From Umezawaea endophytica (GTDB lineage: Bacteria; Actinomycetota; Actinomycetes; Mycobacteriales; Pseudonocardiaceae), in NCBI RefSeq assembly GCF_025061645.1, contig NZ_JANYMP010000032.1, forward strand, positions 1 through 64,000: a stretch of 64,000 nucleotides of DNA, in the 5' to 3' direction. Positions 54,572-61,550 of the stretch are shown here, one piece after another. How positions within the stretch are numbered: position 1 is the first letter of the stretch; every line of letters begins with the position of its first letter. Below the pieces are notes generated by a model. It saw only the letters and a program-made list of their open reading frames with translations, was not told where the DNA came from and made no database searches. The translations under genes were made by a program, and so were the position numbers.

Positions 54572-55731
54572 GGCTTCTTCCCGAGTTTCAGCGGCAGGGT
54601 CGCGCGGACGTGGAACCGCCCGTCCGCCCCGATCCCGGCCTCGATGGTGCCGCCGACCGCGCCCGCCCGTTCCCGCATGCCGACGAGCCCGAGGCCGGAG
54701 CCCCCGGTGTGCGGCCGGGCGGCCAGCGCGTTGGTGACCTCCAGGATGATCTCGGACGGCGTGTGGACCACGGAGAGGCGGGCCGTGTCGGTGCCGTGCC
54801 GGTGGGCGTTCGTCAGCGCTTCCTGCACCACCCGGTACGCGACCAGGTCGACGGTCGCGGGCAGGTCGTGGACCTCGCCGGTCAACGTCGTCTCCAGGTC
54901 CAGCCCGGACGCGCGGAACGCGTCCACCAGCTCGTCGAGCTGGGCCAGGCCGGGCGCGGGCTCGGTGGGCGTGTCCGACTCCTCCGGCCTGCGCAGCACG
55001 CCGAGCAGGCCGGACAGCTCGTCCAGCACGGCCCGGCTGGAGCGGCGGACGTGGCCGAGCGCCTCGGCGGCGGCCTCGGGCTGGGCGGTGATCAGGTGGC
55101 CCGCGACCCCGGCCTGCACGTTGATCACGGCGATGTGGTGCGCGACCACGTCGTGCAGCTCGCGGGCGATGTGCAGGCGCTCCTCGGCGACCCGGCGGCG
55201 GGCCTCCTCCTCGCGGGTCTGCTCGGCGCGCACCGCCCGTTCCTCGATGGCCGCGATGGTCGCCCGGCGGCTGCGGACCGCGTCGCCGATCGCCGCCGCC
55301 ATGCCGATCCAGGCGAACCGGCCGATGCTCTCCCAGTTGAAGCCCGGCGCCGGGGTCAGCAGCACCACCACGACGACCACGAACACCGCCGTGGGGACCG
55401 CCGTCCGCAGCGCCGTCCACCGGTCGGTGCGGACCGCGACCGTGTACGTCGCGATCACCACCGGCACCAGGAACGGCTCGACGTCGAAGCCGAACGCCAC
55501 CGCGGGCACCACGCCGAGCGAGGTCAGGACCAGCGTCCACAGCGGCCACCGGCGGCGCACCGCCAGCACCGCGAACGACAGCGCCAGCAGCAGGAGCAGC
55601 GCGGGCGACCTGGGGACGTGCTGCTCCCACGGCGGGCCGTGGAAGGGGGCGGTCAGCAGGTACAGGACAACCGCGAAGAGGGTGTCCACGACGGTCGGGT
55701 GCCGCCGGGTGACGGCGCGGAACCTCTGCAT
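54568..55731 (-). CDS. DesK/NarL-type sensor histidine kinase
   Basis: A 387-residue kinase. Four to six membrane segments lie in the first 150 residues, then a short coiled coil (TREEEARRRVAEERLHIARE), the HisKA_3 box ARELHDVVAHHIAVINVQAG (His193) and an HATPase domain (VQEALTNAHRHGTDTARL, GSGLGLVGMRERAGAVGGTI). The sensed signal is unknown, but membrane-embedded sensors next to an ABC exporter often detect antimicrobial or membrane stress. ATG at 55731 has CGGAGGGTGTCCACG upstream. Confidence 0.93.
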   Translation of the reverse strand: MQRFRAVTRRHPTVVDTLFAVVLYLLTAPFHGPPWEQHVPRSPALLLLLALSFAVLAVRRRWPLWTLVLTSLGVVPAVAFGFDVEPFLVPVVIATYTVAVRTDRWTALRTAVPTAVFVVVVVVLLTPAPGFNWESIGRFAWIGMAAAIGDAVRSRRATIAAIEERAVRAEQTREEEARRRVAEERLHIARELHDVVAHHIAVINVQAGVAGHLITAQPEAAAEALGHVRRSSRAVLDELSGLLGVLRRPEESDTPTEPAPGLAQLDELVDAFRASGLDLETTLTGEVHDLPATVDLVAYRVVQEALTNAHRHGTDTARLSVVHTPSEIILEVTNALAARPHTGGSGLGLVGMRERAGAVGGTIEAGIGADGRFHVRATLPLKLGKKP

Positions 55732-55760
55732 CGTGGACACCCTCCGGAGCCTAGGGGTGG

Positions 55761-56603
55761 TTACGCGTCGCGGCGGCGCAGCAGCACCGCCGCGACGACC
55801 AGCGGGACGGCGACCCAGGCCGCGAACACGAGGGCACCCGCGGTGGTGCCGAGCGCGGAGGGGTCGGGGACGACGCTGGTGAACGAGCCGCTCGCGTTGG
55901 AGGGCAGGTACTTCAGCACGTCGTCGCGCCACGAGGTCGGCAGCAGCAACTGGCCGAGGCCGGGTGCGAGGAACACGAGGGCGAACAGCGTGGAGATCGC
56001 GCCCGCCGTGCCGCGCAGGATCGAGCCGAACGCGACACCCATGACGGCGACGCCGGTCAGCGCGGCGGCGGACCCGACGATCGCGCGGAGCACACCGGGG
56101 TCGCCGAGCGCGGCGGTCGGCAGGTCGGCGCCGGACATGATCGCCTGGGCGCCGAGGAAGACGACGACCGAGACGGCCAGCATCGTGGTGAACACCGCGC
56201 CGACGACCACGGCCACCTTCGCCGCGAGCACCGGCAGCCGGGAGGGGACGCCGGTCAGCGTCGACCTGATCATGCCGGTCGAGTACTCGCTGGACACGGC
56301 CATCACGCCCAGCACGCCGATGATGAGCTGGGTGATCATGACGCCGCTCAGCGCGATGCTGGTGGGGTCGGCCACCCCGCCGCCGCCGGGGCCGGGGCCG
56401 TCGCCTCCGCTGCCGATCGTCGACGCGAAGATCAGTCCCGCCGCGAGCATCGCGAACGCGGCTCCGAGCAGGGTGAACGCGCTGGACCGGACGCTGCGGA
56501 GCTTCACCCACTCGCTGCGCAGCACGCCTCTGAAGGAGAGGCGGATGTCGGGCTTGGCCAACGGCGGCACGACCGCGGGCGCTTCAAGGGTCATGGTGCT
56601 CAT
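55761..56603 (-). CDS. ABC-2 type transporter permease
   Basis: A 280-residue permease with six membrane segments. LRSEWVKLRSVRSSAFTLLG and VMAVSSEYSTGMIRSTLTGV are standard ABC-2 export permease motifs. It works with the ATPase encoded just upstream (TGATG overlap). The exported substrate is unknown; lantibiotic- or lipid-type stress is a usual assignment. It lies 29 bp before the histidine kinase gene, so all four genes form one operon. Confidence 0.92.
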   Translation of the reverse strand: MSTMTLEAPAVVPPLAKPDIRLSFRGVLRSEWVKLRSVRSSAFTLLGAAFAMLAAGLIFASTIGSGGDGPGPGGGGVADPTSIALSGVMITQLIIGVLGVMAVSSEYSTGMIRSTLTGVPSRLPVLAAKVAVVVGAVFTTMLAVSVVVFLGAQAIMSGADLPTAALGDPGVLRAIVGSAAALTGVAVMGVAFGSILRGTAGAISTLFALVFLAPGLGQLLLPTSWRDDVLKYLPSNASGSFTSVVPDPSALGTTAGALVFAAWVAVPLVVAAVLLRRRDA

Positions 56604-57529
56604 CAGGCTGCCTCTCCGAACGCGCTGGTGGTGCCGCCGTGGTACTCGACGGACTCCTGGGTCAACTCCATGTAGGCCTCTTCCAGCGACGCGCGCTGGG
56701 GGGTGAGCTCGTACAGCGGGATCCCGGCCGCCAGGGCGCGGGTCGCGATGTCCTCGGTGGAGCGGCCGACCACGTCGAGGACGCCGCCGCCGACCGAGGT
56801 GATCTTCACGCCGTCGCCGTTGAGGACGCGGACGAGAGCGCTCACCTGGGACGTCCGGACGTGCACGCCGCGAGCGGCGGACTCGATCAGGTCCGCGACG
56901 GACACGTCGGCGATCAGCCTGCCGCGGCCGACCACGATGAGGTGCTCGGCGGTCAGCGCCATCTCGCTCATGAGGTGCGAGGAGATGAAGACCGTCCGGC
57001 CCTCGGCCGCCAGGCCCTTGAGGAGCTGGCGGATCCACTTGATGCCGTCCGGGTCGAGGCCGTTGACCGGCTCGTCCAGCATGACGGTGCGCGGGTCGCC
57101 CAGCAGCGCGACGGCGATGCCCAGCCGCTGGCCCATGCCGAGCGAGAAGTTGCCGACCCGGCGCTTGGCGACGTCGGTCAGGCCGACCATGTCCAGCACC
57201 TGGTCCACCCGCCTGGTGGTGATGCCGTGCGTGGCGCCGATGGCGATCAGGTGGTCGCGGGCCGAGCGGCCGGGGTGCACCGCGCGGGCCTCCAGCAGGA
57301 CGCCGATCTCCCGCAGGGGCGCCTTGTGCTGGGCGTACGGCTTGCCGTTGACCTTCGCCGTGCCGGACGTCGGCGCGTCCAGGCCGACCAGCATCCGCAT
57401 GGTCGTCGACTTGCCCGCGCCGTTCGGACCGAGGAAACCGGTCACGGTGCCGGGCTTGATGGAGAAGGTGAGCCCGTCGACCGCGGTCTTGGCCCCGTAC
57501 CGCTTGGTGAGGTTCGCTACCTCGATCAT
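56603..57529 (-). CDS. ABC transporter ATPase (export type)
   Basis: A 308-residue ATPase. Walker A is FLGPNGAGKSTTMRML, the signature NFSLGMGQRLGIAVAL and Walker B TVMLDEPVNGLDPDG. The C-terminal RASLEEAYMELTQESVEYHG matches DrrA/CcmA-type exporters. ATG at 57529 has CACAGGAGCAGCG upstream. It heads the ATPase-permease-kinase-regulator operon. A perfect 14-bp palindrome lies 40 bp upstream. Confidence 0.93.
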   Translation of the reverse strand: MIEVANLTKRYGAKTAVDGLTFSIKPGTVTGFLGPNGAGKSTTMRMLVGLDAPTSGTAKVNGKPYAQHKAPLREIGVLLEARAVHPGRSARDHLIAIGATHGITTRRVDQVLDMVGLTDVAKRRVGNFSLGMGQRLGIAVALLGDPRTVMLDEPVNGLDPDGIKWIRQLLKGLAAEGRTVFISSHLMSEMALTAEHLIVVGRGRLIADVSVADLIESAARGVHVRTSQVSALVRVLNGDGVKITSVGGGVLDVVGRSTEDIATRALAAGIPLYELTPQRASLEEAYMELTQESVEYHGGTTSAFGEAA

Positions 57530-57568
57530 CGCTGCTCCTGTGGGGATCCGTTGTGGTCCCTCAAGAGT

Positions 57569-57582
57569 CGTCCGATCGGACG
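57569..57582. promoter_or_regulatory. 14-bp perfect palindrome upstream of the ABC/two-component operon
   Basis: CGTCCGATCGGACG reads the same on both strands. It lies 40-53 bp before the ATPase ATG, a fitting place for autoregulation by the NarL-type regulator of the operon (inference). Confidence 0.45.
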
Positions 57583-57611
57583 CGAAGATCGTCCTACTGC
57601 CGCAGACACCT

Positions 57612-57637
57612 CGGCGTACCGCGTTCGCGGTACGCCG
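57612..57637 (-). terminator. Terminator after dnaX
   Basis: CGGCGTACCGCG (57612-57623) and CGCGGTACGCCG (57626-57637), 12-bp perfect arms, 19 bp after the dnaX stop. Confidence 0.75.
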
Positions 57638-57655
57638 CTCCACCCGTGGTCGTAC

Positions 57656-59656
57656 TCAGCGCTTGGCCCGCTCAGCCTTCAGTGGACGAGCCCCGAGCTG
57701 GTCGGTCAGGAGTTGCAGGACAGCAGCCTCGGGGTCGACCGTCGACGCCACGGCGGTCGGGTCCCTCGGCAGGCTCGCCTCGGCGAGCATCTCCTCCTCG
57801 TCCACCGGCTCCGGCGGCAGAGGGGGTTCGTCGAGGTCCGGCGGCTCCGGCGGCGGGGGCACGTCGTCGACGGGCGGGCGCCCGGACGGCGCCTGCCGCT
57901 GCGGCGGCTCCACCGCGGCCTTGCCCTGCTGGCTCGGCCTGGTCGGCGCGGGCCTGCTGGCCTTCACCTGGGCCGGGCGCACCGGGCCGGAGCCCGCCTC
58001 GCCGTGCACGACGCTGACCTGCCAGGCGCCGCCGAGGACCTTGCCGAACGCCTGGGTGATGGCCCCGGCGTTGCGCGGCTCGGACGTGAGCCTGCCCGCG
58101 ATGGGCGCGGACGGGTGCGTCAGGACGATCGAGGTGCCGTCGACCTCGGCCACCGTCGCGGGCCCGAGCATCGCCCCGGCGACGGGGTTGACCGCTCGGA
58201 CCGCGGCGACCAGTTCCGCCCACCGGCGGCGCACCGAGGCGACGTCCGCGCCCTCGGGTTCGGCCACCGGTTCCGGCGCGGGCGGCGGGGCGGCGGGTTC
58301 GGGGCGGGTGGGAGGGGCGGCCACGGGTTCGGGCTGGGCGGAGCGCTGGGACGGGCGCTGGAAGGCGGGCTTGCCGGGGGCTGCCGCGGGAGCCGCCGCG
58401 GCGGGGGCCTGCGGGGCCGGAGCCGGGGCTTGGGCCTGTGCCTGGGCCGCCGCGGGAGCGGGCGCGGCCGGACCGGCGACCTGGGCGGGCGCGACGCCCG
58501 CGGGCCGCCTCTCCAACTGCTCGACGCGTTGCAGCAGAGCGGACTCGGTGTCGCTGGCGGACGGCAGCAGCATCCGCGCGCACACCAGCTCCAGCACCAT
58601 CCGGGCCGCGGTCGCGCCGCGCATGTCGACCAGACCGGTGTGCACGATCTCGGCGAACCTGGTCAGCGTCGCCGGGCCGACCTTCTTGGCCTGCGCCACC
58701 ATCCGGGCCAGCTCGTCCTCCGGAGCCGACACCAGGCCCCGGTCGGCCGCGTCCGGCACCGCGCACAGCAGCACCAGGTCGCGCAGCCGCTCCAGCAGGT
58801 CCGACGCGAACCGGCGCGGGTCGTGCCCGGCTTCCACGAGCTTGTCGACGGTGCCGTACACCGCCGCGCCGTCGCCCGCGCCGAGCCCGTCGACCATGTC
58901 GTCGATCAGCGCCACGTCCGTCACGCCGAGCAGCGCGATGGCGCGCTCGTACGTCACGCCCTCCGGGCCCGCGCCCGACAGCAACTGGTCGAGCACCGAC
59001 TGCGTGTCACGGGCCGAACCGCCGCCCGCGCGGATGACCAGCGGGAACACCGCCGGAGCGACCGTCACGCCCTCGGCGGCGCAGTTGCGCTCCAGCAGGG
59101 CCCGCATCGCGCCGGGCGGGATCAGCCGGAACGGGTAGTGGTGCGTCCGCGACCGGATGGTCGGCAGCACCTTCTCCGGTTCCGTGGTCGCGAAGATGAA
59201 GATCAGGTGCTCCGGCGGCTCCTCCACGATCTTCAGCAGGGCGTTGAAGCCCTGCGTCGTGACCATGTGCGCCTCGTCGACGATGAACACCCGGTACTTG
59301 GCCTCGGCCGGGGCGTAGAACGCCTTGTCCCGCAGTTCGCGGGCGTCGTCCACACCACCGTGGCTGGCCGCGTCGAGCTCCACCACGTCGACCGTGCCGG
59401 ACCCGTTCGGCGCCAGCCCGACGCACGAGTTGCACTCGCCGCACGGGTCGGGCGTCGGGCCCTGCGCGCAGTTCAACGAGCGCGCGAGGATCCGGGCACT
59501 GGACGTCTTGCCGCAGCCACGGGGCCCGGAGAACAGGTAGGCGTGGTTGATGCGGCCCGCACCGAGCGCGATGCGCAGCGGATCGGTGACGTGCTCCTGC
59601 CCGACCACCTCGGCGAAGGTGGCCGGTCGGTACTTGCGGTATAGGGCGAGCGCCAC
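57656..59656 (-). CDS. dnaX: DNA polymerase III subunits gamma and tau
   Basis: A 666-residue clamp-loader ATPase. Walker A FSGPRGCGKTSSARI (44-51), zinc Cys63, Cys72, Cys75 and Cys78 (LNCAQGPTPDPCGECNSC), and Walker B VFIVDEAHMV near 126, then the sensor region FATTEPEKVLPTIRSRTHHY. A Pro/Ala-rich linker (about 375-450) and a C-terminal tau part (WAELVAAVRAVNPVAGAML) that contacts polymerase follow. No slippery A-run for gamma frameshifting is seen. GTG at 59656. It lies beside SRP RNA and tRNA-Ser, near recR-ebfC as in mycobacteria. Confidence 0.96.
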   Translation of the reverse strand: MALALYRKYRPATFAEVVGQEHVTDPLRIALGAGRINHAYLFSGPRGCGKTSSARILARSLNCAQGPTPDPCGECNSCVGLAPNGSGTVDVVELDAASHGGVDDARELRDKAFYAPAEAKYRVFIVDEAHMVTTQGFNALLKIVEEPPEHLIFIFATTEPEKVLPTIRSRTHHYPFRLIPPGAMRALLERNCAAEGVTVAPAVFPLVIRAGGGSARDTQSVLDQLLSGAGPEGVTYERAIALLGVTDVALIDDMVDGLGAGDGAAVYGTVDKLVEAGHDPRRFASDLLERLRDLVLLCAVPDAADRGLVSAPEDELARMVAQAKKVGPATLTRFAEIVHTGLVDMRGATAARMVLELVCARMLLPSASDTESALLQRVEQLERRPAGVAPAQVAGPAAPAPAAAQAQAQAPAPAPQAPAAAAPAAAPGKPAFQRPSQRSAQPEPVAAPPTRPEPAAPPPAPEPVAEPEGADVASVRRRWAELVAAVRAVNPVAGAMLGPATVAEVDGTSIVLTHPSAPIAGRLTSEPRNAGAITQAFGKVLGGAWQVSVVHGEAGSGPVRPAQVKASRPAPTRPSQQGKAAVEPPQRQAPSGRPPVDDVPPPPEPPDLDEPPLPPEPVDEEEMLAEASLPRDPTAVASTVDPEAAVLQLLTDQLGARPLKAERAKR

Positions 59657-59730
59657 GGTTGCTGACCCTACCGGTGAGGTCCGACGGTCTCCGACGGCCT
59701 GGGAGCGCAGCCGCTGCGACCAGGCAAAAA

Positions 59731-59820
59731 AAGGGGACCCCGTGCACCTACCAGAGCCCGCTTATCCTTGCTGCCTTCCGGCCCTGGGGAGATTCGCGAG
59801 ATGAGTACCGCACGAGGTCC
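59731..59820 (-). ncRNA. ffs: Signal recognition particle RNA (small bacterial 4.5S type)
   Basis: The minus strand contains the conserved apical loop CCAGGGCCGGAAGGCAGCAA and long complementary ends (GGACCTCGTGC at the 5' side, GCACGGGGTCCCC at the 3' side), followed by a run of T that can terminate. TACACT on the minus strand at 59832-59827 fits as a -10 box with start near 59820. It lies between tRNA-Ser and dnaX. Confidence 0.93.
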
Positions 59821-59902
59821 GTCGCAAGTGTAGCGGGCCGGACGGCGACCGCTCGCGGGCGGGCCCTCAGGGATGGTGATCGGCTTCGACCACCACCCCG
59901 TT

Positions 59903-59932
59903 TTGGTCGGAGCCGAGTGGGTCGGCTAGGCT
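59903..59932 (+). promoter_or_regulatory. tRNA-Ser promoter
   Basis: TTGGTC (59903-59908), 18 bp, TAGGCT (59927-59932), 7 bp before the mature tRNA. A plausible housekeeping promoter. Confidence 0.5.
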
Positions 59933-59939
59933 GGACCAC

Positions 59940-60024
59940 GGAGGATTCGCATAGTGGCCTAGTGCGCACGACTGGAAATCGTGTTGGGTTAACCCCCTCA
60001 CGGGTTCAAATCCCGTATCCTCCG
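59940..60024 (+). tRNA. tRNA-Ser(GGA)
   Basis: An 85-nt class II tRNA. GGAGGAT (59940) and ATCCTCC (60017-60023) form the acceptor stem, discriminator G60024, anticodon loop CTGGAAA in CACGA/TCGTG gives anticodon GGA, a long variable arm is present and the T-loop is GGTTCAAATCC. CCA is not encoded. Confidence 0.95.
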
Positions 60025-60033
60025 CGCTGGGAA

Positions 60034-60069
60034 CCGAGGCCCGGACACCGCACGGTGTCCGGGCCTCGG
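60034..60069 (+). terminator. Terminator after tRNA-Ser
   Basis: CCGAGGCCCGGACACC (60034-60049), loop GCAC, GGTGTCCGGGCCTCGG (60054-60069); 16-bp perfect stem. Confidence 0.85.
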
Positions 60070-60120
60070 TCGTTCTCCGGCCAGTGGTCACCCGTCCGGC
60101 GGCAGATCGGTGTTGGGCTC

Positions 60121-60135
60121 GGCGATATATTCGCC
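60121..60135 (+). promoter_or_regulatory. Palindrome upstream of the DUF4360 gene
   Basis: GGCGA-TATAT-TCGCC, perfect 5-bp arms, with TATATT usable as a -10. It is 41 bp upstream of the ATG. No regulator can be named. Confidence 0.3.
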
Positions 60136-60175
60136 CCCGCCGCCATTCGCACAGCAGGGACAAGAAAGGTCCACC

Positions 60176-60799
60176 ATGCTGGTTACGACGACGGTTGCGG
60201 CGCTGCTCCTTTCGGCGATCATCCCCACCGGCACCGCGGAATTCGCTTCTCCCCCCTCGGGCGTCACCGTGGACGTGGTCACGGTCAACGGCTCCGGTTG
60301 CCCGGCGGGCACCGCGTCGGTGGCGCCGTCCTCCGACGGCAGGTCGTTCCGGGTGAGCTTCAGCGAGTTCCTCGCGCAGAGCGGGCCCGCGGCGAAGCCG
60401 ACGGACTTCCGGAAGAACTGCCAGCTCAGCTTGCGGATCGACAACGCGGACGGCATGTCGTACGGGATTTCCCGGATCACCTACCGCGGTTTCGGGCACC
60501 TCGCGGCGGGCGCGCAGGGCTTGCAGCGGGCGACCTACTACTTCGCCGGGCAGTCGTCGACCACAATGCGGAGCCACTCGTTCTCCGGGCCGTTCAGCGA
60601 TGACTGGGAAACGTCCGACAGTTCCGCGAACGGTGACATCACCTACTCGCCTTGCGGTGAGAATCGAAACCTGAACATCAATTCGGAACTGCGTGTCAAC
60701 CGCGGGACTTCGGACGCACGGGAGACGAACTTCCTGGCGATGGATTCCGCGGCGGGACGGGTCAGCGCGACTTACGAGTTCGACTGGAAGTCCTGCTGA
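60176..60799 (+). CDS. Secreted DUF4360 protein
   Basis: A 207-residue exported protein. The signal peptide (MLVTTTVAALLLSAIIPTGT) is followed by the DUF4360 pattern: VVTVNGSGCPAGTASVAPSS, RVSFSEFLAQSGPAAKPTDF and RKNCQLSLRI, and later the paired Cys in ITYSPCGENRNLNINSELRV. Such proteins are found in actinomycetes and fungi, and no function is established. ATG at 60176 has GAAAGGTCCACC upstream. It lies between tRNA-Ser and the GPP34 gene. Confidence 0.85.
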   Translation: MLVTTTVAALLLSAIIPTGTAEFASPPSGVTVDVVTVNGSGCPAGTASVAPSSDGRSFRVSFSEFLAQSGPAAKPTDFRKNCQLSLRIDNADGMSYGISRITYRGFGHLAAGAQGLQRATYYFAGQSSTTMRSHSFSGPFSDDWETSDSSANGDITYSPCGENRNLNINSELRVNRGTSDARETNFLAMDSAAGRVSATYEFDWKSC

Positions 60800-60853
60800 A
60801 CGGGGCAGTGGTTCGCCCTTCGGGCGGCCGTCGTCTGCGCTAGCGTCGAACCC

Positions 60854-61507
60854 ATGCCGACCCTTGCCGAGGACCTGCTGCTCCTCCTCCTGGACGACGA
60901 TTCCGGGCGCCTGATCACCGACGGCACCTCCACCGACCGCGTGCTCGCGGGAGCCGTGCTGGTGGACCTGGTCAACGCCGGACGGGTCGCGGAGGAGAAC
61001 GGGAAGCTGCACGTGATGGACACCGCCGCGCTGGACGAGCCGGTCCTGGAGGCCGGGCTGGCGCGGCTGGTGGAGAAGGCGCCCGCCAAACCGCAGCGGG
61101 CCGTCGAGGTGCTGGCGAAGCACGTGCGCGAGACCGTGCTGGAGGCGCTCGCCGGGCGTGGCCTGATCCGGCAGGACAAGGACAAGGTGCTCGGGCTGTT
61201 CCCGCGCAAGACGTGGCCCGCGGTCGACTCGGCGCACGAGGACTCCGTGCGGGCCGAGCTGACGGCGGCGCTGGTCGGAGGTGAACGGCCGGGCGAGCGG
61301 GCGGGTGCGCTGATCTCGCTGCTGCACGCCATCGGCGGGGTGCCGAAGGTGGTGGAGGGCGACAAGAAGGCCCTCAAGGCGCGGGCCGCGGAGATCAGCG
61401 ACGGCGACTGGGCGGGTGTCGCGGTGAAGAAGGCCGTGCAGGCGGTCCAGGCCGCCGTCACGGCCGCCATCGTCGTGGCGAGCACCGCCGGGACCACGAG
61501 TTCCTGA
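60854..61507 (+). CDS. GPP34 (GOLPH3/VPS74)-family protein
   Basis: A 217-residue protein with the GPP34 start LAEDLLLLLLDDDSGRLITD, then LAGAVLVDLVNAGRVAEENG and GLIRQDKDKVLGLFPRKTWP. Eukaryotic GOLPH3 binds phosphatidylinositol-4-phosphate and Golgi enzymes; actinobacterial members are common and uncharacterised. No membrane segment is visible. ATG at 60854 is 54 bp after the DUF4360 stop. It converges on the nuclease gene with a hairpin between. Confidence 0.88.
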   Translation: MPTLAEDLLLLLLDDDSGRLITDGTSTDRVLAGAVLVDLVNAGRVAEENGKLHVMDTAALDEPVLEAGLARLVEKAPAKPQRAVEVLAKHVRETVLEALAGRGLIRQDKDKVLGLFPRKTWPAVDSAHEDSVRAELTAALVGGERPGERAGALISLLHAIGGVPKVVEGDKKALKARAAEISDGDWAGVAVKKAVQAVQAAVTAAIVVASTAGTTSS

Positions 61508-61514
61508 AACGCGA

Positions 61515-61540
61515 ACGGGGCCCGCCTGAGCGGGCCCCGT
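61515..61540. terminator. Hairpin between the GPP34 and nuclease genes
   Basis: ACGGGGCCCGC (61515-61525), loop CTGA, GCGGGCCCCGT (61530-61540). Perfect 11-bp stem between converging genes. Confidence 0.8.
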
Positions 61541-61550
61541 CCTCCGCGCG

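Noticed and set aside
59721-59732. Poly-A run at the end of SRP RNA as a dnaX frameshift site
   Set aside because: It lies outside the dnaX coding region; on the minus strand it is the U-run following SRP RNA.
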